From the NCBI GenBank assembly GCA_946894095.1, contig OX335652.1:4301001-4365000 (forward strand): DNA of 64,000 nt, read 5' to 3'. How positions within the stretch are numbered: the first letter of the stretch is position 1; every line of letters starts with the position of its first letter. The notes under the pieces are model-generated. The model made no database searches. It was not told the DNA's origin and saw only the letters and a program-made list of their open reading frames with translations. Made by a program: the position numbers and the translations under genes. Source of the DNA: Incurvaria masculella. Taxonomy: Eukaryota; Arthropoda; Insecta; Lepidoptera; Incurvariidae. Of this stretch, positions 34,701-43,700 are shown piece by piece.

Positions 34701-37700
34701 CGTTGAACACGTAGGTTATATTTGGAAGTCAGGTTAACTACGTGCTTATTGTTAATCACTCGTTAAAACAAACCTTAATCTGTAGTTATCAGGCTTTCGT
34801 CTCGTTCGATCTAGTCGCGTGTCGCGTTAACGGAAATTTACGTAATTTTTTTTTAACTCATTTTAAGTAAGTTATTATAGGTACTACAAAATGGAAAGCC
34901 AGGACCATTCCGTGTGCATTGACATGCCAGAGGACCAATTAATGATGTATGACAATCAATCCATAAATTCACAGTCGGAGGTTAATGTTGTAACACGTAG
35001 TGGTGGTGATTATGGACCCAGTTTTTTTTCCTTGGATAACGATTCCAACCAGTCATCTTCAAGTACCGTGGTAAAACCAGAAGGTCTCCACGAAAATTGT
35101 GTGTTCAACAAACATTACTACAACTTATCGTCCTGGAATCTAAAATATAGTGGTGAAACAGATGTACGTGAATTCATTGCCCGTGTCGAAGAGCTTACTT
35201 ATGCGCGGAAATCTAACTATGACATCGTACTGAGATGTTTCATTGATTTGTTGTCGGGCACTGCTTTGAAATGGTTCCGTACCGTGAGGGATGGAGTTAC
35301 GAATTGGGACCAGCTTAAGAAAGCCTTGTTAGAGGAGTACGATAATATCGACTACGTTTTCGACACGGAATCCCGTATTCGCTCGTTAAAACAAAAACCT
35401 AACCAGAAGTTGTCAGATTTTGTAACAGATGTGAATGATTTGGCAAATAAAATCAAGGGTCAAATTTCCGATATCATGCTTTTCGAAATAATAAAACGAA
35501 ATATGTTACCTAAGTACAATCAATGTCTGATTTACGGTACGATTAAAAATACTTGCGACCTTCTGGCGTATGGTAAGAAAATTGAACGTTTTAATAATGA
35601 GGCCCCCTTCAGTAATATCAAATCAGAGGTGTCCAAAGTTAACAGTTATATTCCTAAAGCCGAGTCAGTGTCGACTTCAAACGCAAACGCTTGTCTCAAA
35701 TGTAAAAATACGGGCCATTCTTTTAAAAACTGCCCGAATATTTTAATACCTATCTGCTTTGACTGCGGCAAGCTAAATGTCACGTCCAAAAATTGTCCCA
35801 CATGTGCCGCGAAAGGTAACCAAAATTCGAGGTCTACGCCTCAGCCCCACTCTCGGTTCACATCTCGTGCTGAAGCGTCACACCAACGCAGCGGACAACA
35901 ATACCCGCCGTGGTATAACAATAATGCAGGCCAATTTAGTGTTAGGCAACAGAATCCTCCAACTTATATTAACAACGCCAACAATAACAATTTTAATGGC
36001 GGTCAATATCCTCGTTTTAGGCCAGTCTATTCAGGCCAATACAATAACTCTTACCGCCCTAGGGGTCAGCAATACCGACCTTATTTTCCGAACGCGAGTC
36101 ACCCCCCGGCGACTCACTTTCACTCATCGAACTACGCCGATAGCGCGCGCGAGCTGCCGCATAACAATATTCGAGCGATCGAGGCCCCCCCATCCCCCCC
36201 TCAATCTTCCGCTTCTCATACAAAAAACGGGTAAACGCACCGGCGACTTATACCTCCTCGGAAGAATGGCATGACTGGTTAAAATTTGTTCATGACTTTC
36301 CGAAAGTTAGCCCGGTGCTATCAAACCAACATGGCGATAGGAGGCCTTACGTTCATTTCAAGTTAAATAATAAGGATTTTACAGCTCTATTAGATAGTGG
36401 AGCCGAGATAAATGTGTTTGGTAATAATTCACATCTTGAAATACTGAATATGGGATATACTTTAGACAAGTCCAAAATTTGTTCCGCCTCTACGGCAGAC
36501 GGGACTAAACAATTTAGTCCAGGCTCAATCCATTGCAATATCGTGGTCGACGGCATTGAAATTCCACTTACTTTTGAAGTTATTCCAGAAATTAAATCTG
36601 ATTGCATTTTAGGCACAGAATTTTGGGAAAAGTCCGGTCTATCAAAAAAAATTTCCGGCTGTATAAATAAAAAAATCACTTTCTCCATTCCGTCAGAATT
36701 TCAGATTTCTTCATTAAACATTGATGGGGCCATTAAAAAAATTAAAGATATTATTTCCAGCTTAGATATCATTAAAAGTAAAATTTCTAGCTTTAACAGC
36801 CCCCGTTCGAGCAAACATTATAAGTTGTTGGATGAATCACTTACTAAGTTATTGTTAGCTTTGGACGACATTCCGTCTAATAATAACCCGGACATTAAGT
36901 CGGCCCGCAAAATAGCCGTCGCTTCTGTGCAAGAGTCAATAGATGTCTTAGAACGCAAAGCGTATCGGCCGAATTCTCCCCCGCCCACCCTCCCTACGTA
37001 CGTACCGCTCGCGTCGGTCGGTGAAACCAAGCCTTCTTCCGGAGCGCTCAATGCCACACATCGCGCTCAGAGCGCACAGCCCCCGCATTCTGTTTCTAAC
37101 GCGCAACAGCTGCATTCTATTTCTAACTCGAGTAATTGTAAACTTTCTCCAGATGAACAATTAATATTAAATAAAACGATAGAAAAGTTTGAGTCCATAT
37201 CTTTTGAAAAATGTGGCCTAGGTCGAACGCATCTTCTTGAATATGAAATTGATACGGAAGGTCCTCCAATCAAACAAAGGTTCTATCGCATGTCACCCTA
37301 CAAACAAAAGTTAGTGGACCAATTAATAGATGAAATGATAGACTTGGATGTTCTGGAACCATCATCGTCACCCTGGGCCAGTCCTGTGTTAGTAGTACCC
37401 AAGAAGGACAACTCCTTCCGCCTTTGCATGGACTCTCGTAAACTAAACGCTGTTACAAAAAAATGTAGTTATCCTCTCCCTCGCATAGATAACATTCTTG
37501 ATAATTTAAAGGACGCAAAATATATTTCTTCCATTGACTTATCTAAGGCATTTCTTCAGCTCCCTCTGGCAGAATCGGCTAAGGAAAAGACAGCGATTAT
37601 CTCACAGGGCCGAGGCTTATTACAATTTAAGGTGGTCCCTTTTGGGCTATCTAACGCACCCCAGAATTTACAGCGCCTGGTCGATGCGTTACTACCAGGT

Positions 37701-40700
37701 GCAGAATTCGATGACCATGTGTTTGGTTATCTAGACGACCTAATTATAATTTCCAACAATTTTGCAGACCATATTTCTTACCTTGACAAAGTTTACGAAC
37801 GTTTACATTTCGCTAACCTAACAGTTAACCTAAAGAAGTGTGAATTTCTAAAATCTGAGCTGAAATATCTTGGGTACGTTATAAACGAGTTCGGCTTAAA
37901 GACTGACCCAGCCAAAGTGGAGGCAGTGAAAAACTTTCCAACACCCAAATGTGTCAAAGATGTACGCAGTTTCTTAGGACTAGCTTCCTACTACCGCCGT
38001 TTCATCAAAAATTTCTCTACTATTGCGGCGCCCCTGTCCAATCTCACAAGTTCCATCTCTGAAAAATATTCAAAATTTAATTGGACACCTGAGGCAGAGG
38101 CAGCCTTCGTAAAATTAAAATCCGCCCTCACTTCAGCCCCAGTTTTATGTGTTCCCAATTTTGAAGCCCCCTTTTTCCTCCACTGTGATGCAAGTTTGGT
38201 GGGAATTGGTTCAGCAGTTGTACAAAAGGACGCAAATTTTCAGGAACACCCCGTAGCTTACTATTCGAGAACGCTAACAAAACAAGAGCAAGGTTTTTCT
38301 ACCACCGAAAGGGAATTACTTAGTATTGTGGAAGCTACCACACATTTTAGACATTACCTAGAAGGAACTCATTTCACGATTGTGACTGACCATGAAAGCT
38401 TGAAATGGTTATATAAACTCGAGAACCCCACGGGCAGGCTCGCCCGTTGGTCTACTAGGCTCTCGCAATTCTCCTTTGATATCGTCCACAAGAAAGGCAA
38501 ACTCCATGTTGTCCCGGACGCGTTGTCACGTATTAAGATCGAAAGTGTAAACTCATCCAACCCAAACGTTCCTATAACTGATGAGTGGTTTTTGAAAATA
38601 AAAAATAGTATACAAAAATCACCCGCTAGTTACCCGAACTTTAGGTTGGAAGACGATAAGCTCTTTCGTTTTTGCAAACCTAAATTCAATCTTTTAAATT
38701 CATTTTCATGGAAAGAAGTTATTCCCGCTGACCATATTAAACAGCTAGTAACTGCTACTCACGAGAGCCCTCTATCGGCACACCTTGGCCCATTTAAATG
38801 TTTTAAAAAGTTACAACTGAATTATTACTGGCCCAACATGTTTCCTTCAATCAAATCAATCTTAAGTTCGTGTGAAGTTTGTTTGGCATTTAAAGCTAAT
38901 AATCAGCTACCCCATGGTAAAATGTTATTTCAGAAGAAGGTCTACGCTCCAATGCAAACATTAAGTTGCGATCTCATTGGTCCTCTGCCGAGGTCTTATT
39001 CAGGACACGCATACTTGCTTACTGTAGTTGACATTTTCTCCAAATTTGTATGGTTATGCCCACTTAGAAAAGCCAATAGTAAGTCAATAATTAAATTCAT
39101 TGAAAATGAGATTTTCCTAGTCTATGGCGTGCCATATTGTATGATAAGTGATAATGGCGTGCAGTTCGTCTCTAACGAGTTTCAGGCACTTTTAAAAAGG
39201 TATAATATCCCTAAATTTTTCAAAAATTGTGTCTATTTCCCACAAAACAATCCAGTGGAAAGACACAATCGTACCATTGAATTAGCCATTGCTTCTTATG
39301 TTGAGACAGACCATAGAAACTGGACTAAAAATTTACCTAAGATTCAGGCAGCTTTAAATAGCCATGTCAGCTTAGCCCATGGGTTTTCACCCAATTTTGT
39401 AATGACAGGTAGAGAACTCATCTTCGATGGTCGATTCCATAAATTTGCAGATTTCACTAAATTAGAGGAGTTAATTATCGATGGTCGCGACGAATGGACC
39501 ACTAGCTTAAAATCATTGGCAAGCGTTTTTCATCAAATCCAAGCGAACCTGACTCAAGCATATCAAGCTAATGCCAAACGCTACAACCTTCGTCGTTCAG
39601 TGATACATTTCAATGTAGGTGACATAGTCTGGCGTCGATCCCATGTTCAATCGGACGCCGCTAAATTCTTTTCAAATAAATTAGCCCCTCGTTTTATTAA
39701 ATCTGTGGTCCTTGAGAAAAAATCTGAAAATACATACATTTTGGGCAACATGGATGGTTCCAAGGCAGGCCTAATACATGTGAGTGATATTATTAAATAC
39801 TAAAAAAAAAAAAAAAAAAATTAATTAAAACTTTTGTTGAACTGGTTTGCATTTCTTTGATATATTTGGTCATAAATTTAAACAATAACTTTAAGTAACA
39901 ATAAGTTACAAAATTTTTAAATGGTTAAATTCTCTATTAAATTGTATCTTGTGTCACACGCCCTAAAAAGGAGCCAGGTGTCAAGGGATACATGGATGAC
40001 GGTAATTCTTGGAGAAGTTTTTTTAGTAAAACAAGCTATACTCCAATAGTTAGGTTAGGGTCGGTCGTGCGCGGTTGTTTTTTTGGAATATTTTTCGAAC
40101 GCACGTAAATATCTAAAGCCTTATTGAAAAAATATCCCGTGAACGGTATTGGCAAGGGAATTCACGTTAATAAATAAAAAGCCCTATCCTTGCTCACGGA
40201 CGGTTACGTGGGAATCCGTGTTATAAATCTAAGCCTTATCCCGCATCTAGGTGTTCGGTCACAAATCATGCCGACACACTACCTAGGTTAGATTCGTTTT
40301 GGTATGTTTATTTAAGTTTTAGTATATGTCTTGTGCTTGGAAATTTTTGTCTTTGAAAAAAAAAAAAAAAAAAAAATATTTTGTCTTTTAAAAAAAAAAA
40401 TGTGCTTGTGTCACAATGTACTATTGGGTACACGTGTGTCCTGGGCGATATGGAACGCGGTCGAGTTAACGTTCTTTGTTATAAATTAAAGCCTTATCGA
40501 CTCACCGGTGCGCGGTTTTTTATGGTATTTTTGAAACGCACGTTAAACGCCCAAGCCTTATTCAAAATATCCCGCAGGACGGTTTGTTGAGAATCCTGCG
40601 TAGCAAAAATAAAGCCTTATCTCTCAAACTTATGTGTACGGTCACTCTTGTGTCGTCACAGCTGGAGGCGGTTGTAGAACCTCCATATAAATATAAGCCT

Positions 40701-43700
40701 TATCTACACTCCACATTGTTCGAATCTGTTAAAATCAGTTCGACAAATTCTTAGTTAGGTTAGGGTCTTTCACAGACGTCCGCGAAGCAAACCAGCCTCG
40801 CGTTCGTCGGGTTTTTTTTTCTTCTCTCTCTTTCTTTTACCTCCACCTCACTTAACCTCACCCCTCACCCTATTCCCTAGCAAGCTTGCGCCCTCCCACC
40901 CTAACACCAACCACCTTACCCAACCCAGTATGATAGATAATTTAAAAGAAAGGATACGACAGGATAAGTGAATGATGATGTAAGCAAGTGGTTCCTACCC
41001 TTTTCCTCATATCTGTCCTCTGTCACTAGCAAGTGGTCTCAACCGAGTCACTTACGTAGACAAGGCATACAGCGCATTCACCGCGCTTTATTTTATGTTA
41101 GTTCTTTTGGTTATTCTCTATTTTTTTTTCTCTTTTCTTTTTTTTCTTTTAACAGCTATAGTGTACTGTAACGGGCAACACGTCGCGTCAGACACGTTCA
41201 GCTGAAAACACATAATGGTGTATTTCGTGATAGATGCCGCCTCCCATGAGGGGGGCAAAATTCTATAGAATCTCTAGGTGCAGGCCATACCCCATTTAAC
41301 GCTTCTCGACAGGCGGTGCACTAGGCACCTACCTAGGGCCAAGATGAGACTCGAGACAGTTCGCGTGTCTTGATCTGAAGGGGTTTTACGAGTTCTCACT
41401 CTGAGGCTCACCAATTACAACCAGTTTTTTATGTTAAGTCGGCATAATAAGACTGGTTGGGTTGCATTATTTAGTTTTAAGTTCCAAACAACCATACCCT
41501 CCCAACACATGTTCTCTGTACATACCTGTATATAAAAAATACTTATAAGTCGTATTTAGATAAAATTTACTCTAGGTAAGAACAAGGATATGACATTTAT
41601 AAAGCGTCCCTTATAAAAAGGCACTTATTATTTTGGATTTTGAGCGTCTACGGGTTAAATGTTAATGACGTTTCCCATAGGATTCTATTCGGTTAATGTA
41701 AACCATTTTGAAGACTGCTGAGTCTTATTTGCCAAATCATTTCATGTGTCTCAAAACGCGTTCGTGAGTGTTGGTAAAACTTTCGTATTAATTGTACAAT
41801 TGTAAATATTGCTAATTTTAGTTTAAACTTAAAATTAATTTATAGGCGCACAATAGCGACCAATAAGAGTAGGAACTCTAAATAAATATGGCATAGTGAG
41901 CCACTGAACATATAAACTCTCGGAAAGACAAAATTAAACACGGATTTTGAGAAAATTCAAATTGTATTAAGATATAAACATGCTAATTATATAAATACAA
42001 TTAAAATACTTAAGCGTAGGTACTTAGTTAGTTAGTTAGTTAGTTAGTTCGCGTTCAGAGTGACACATCTTAAGTAGGATGTCGCTAGACACATTATAGT
42101 ATTTAGAAAGTATACGGAATGTTAGAAATATAATGTCCGCAACACACAGTGGTTCCTACTATCGCTTTAATAATGCTGGTGGACACAACTTCGCTTAATA
42201 ATGTTTTCTCATACTTGTCTTAATCCTTATTATTGAAAATACACTCAAGGACAAAACTTCCTTTATTGATGTTTTTTTTTCTTAAATTATTTGTCTTAAT
42301 TCTTATTATCGAAAGTACACTCATAGATACAACTTCTTTAGTGATGTTTATTTTTATACGTATCTCAATTTTCCTTATTATTGAAAGTACACTCAAGGAC
42401 ACAACTTGTTCTCTTTATGCCTTGCTTTTCTTGTTTTTATTTAAAAAAAAAAAAAAGACATTCATGAATATAATTTCGGCTAGTAATGTTTCTTCTCATA
42501 CTCGTCTTATACTTTTTATTAATAATGAAAGTCAACTTAAAGGATATAAGTCATTGGGCTGTGGCTTCCATAGGATTGTAAATATGTGTTAGCTTGTACA
42601 TGTGTGTAAATATTTTACTGATTGATAAAAATGTTACTTATATGTTAATGTCATAACACTGTGTTCGATATTAATTCTATTTCTGTTGTCATTTAGATGT
42701 TTTAGCATTCCATTGGGCTTGGCTTATAGTATTGTAAACCTGTTGAATGTCTAGAAATTTAAAACAGTTTTGCCAATCGATATCACATTGATGTAAAGAT
42801 TATCATTAGTAACATTTTGGTTAGCTTCAGTATTAATTATTACTTTTGCACTGTCAATTATAGTTCAGCAATTAATGTTATAGTCACTGTGACATTCTGG
42901 TCACTTTGTTAAATGTCTAGGGTACTTAAATTCTTTTTTTTTTTGCTTGTTTTTTTTTTGTTTTTTAAGTAACCGGGTATTGTAGCGTCCGCCGCGCCGC
43001 CTTATGACGTAACGATACCAGGGGCGAGATTATCTTTTTGCATTGAGTGCGAGACAAGGACGCAACGGCATCGCTCCCAGCAAGGTGCGAGCGAGATGCT
43101 GCACCGGATCTCGGCACTGGTGCACAAACAGCGCCGTTTGAGTTAAATTCGTTAGACACAAGACAAGGACGCAACAGCAGCGCTCCCAGCAAGGTGCAAG
43201 CGAGATGCTGCACCGGATCTCGCCACTGGGGCCTTAGCGACGCCGATTGGGAATGTCGAAACACGCGGCAATCCTCCGCCGCGCCGCCCGCGGGACACGG
43301 GCAGAAGCGGGCAGCACCTTGAGACGCACGGTCGCGCCACGTGCTCCGACGAGTGCGGGTCCCGAGGCCGCGGAGTCAGGCGACATGAACAAAATGTGAA
43401 AACTTTCGCTCCCAAAAAGTTGGTTGAGCTGCCCGCGTACCACCCTTCGCGAATATCGGTGCGTCCGCCGTGCCGCCGTGTTCCGTATCCGTGTGAGCAG
43501 CCGGGCGTGATCTACTTCGAGGCCACACCCACGCCTTCCGATGTCTTCAGCCCGTGGACCAGCAGCCACAGCTTCCGCCGTGCCCTGTCACAGTCGCCGG
43601 TCCGACATCTTCAACACGTAGACCCACCACCACAGCGTCGCCGTACGCCTGCTGGATCCCCGCACGGTACCTATACTCTAACGCCAGCCCCCCCCGTAGA

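Larger units (their letters stand above)
39804..42980 (+). other. Long non-coding 3' region of the retrotransposon
   Basis: 3.2 kb with no open frame of note. It holds A-runs (39804-39820, 40357-40400), the AGCCTTAT array, pyrimidine-rich segments, a (TTAG)n run near 42021-42049, and the second repeat array. The position is where an env gene would be in errantiviruses, but nothing env-like is seen. The last 50 bases before the LTR are T-rich, ending aagtaaccgggtat, with no polypurine tract. Confidence 0.8.

Noticed and set aside
39804..42980. Possible env gene
   Set aside because: The position is right for an errantivirus, but no frame of useful length, signal peptide or membrane segment is present.
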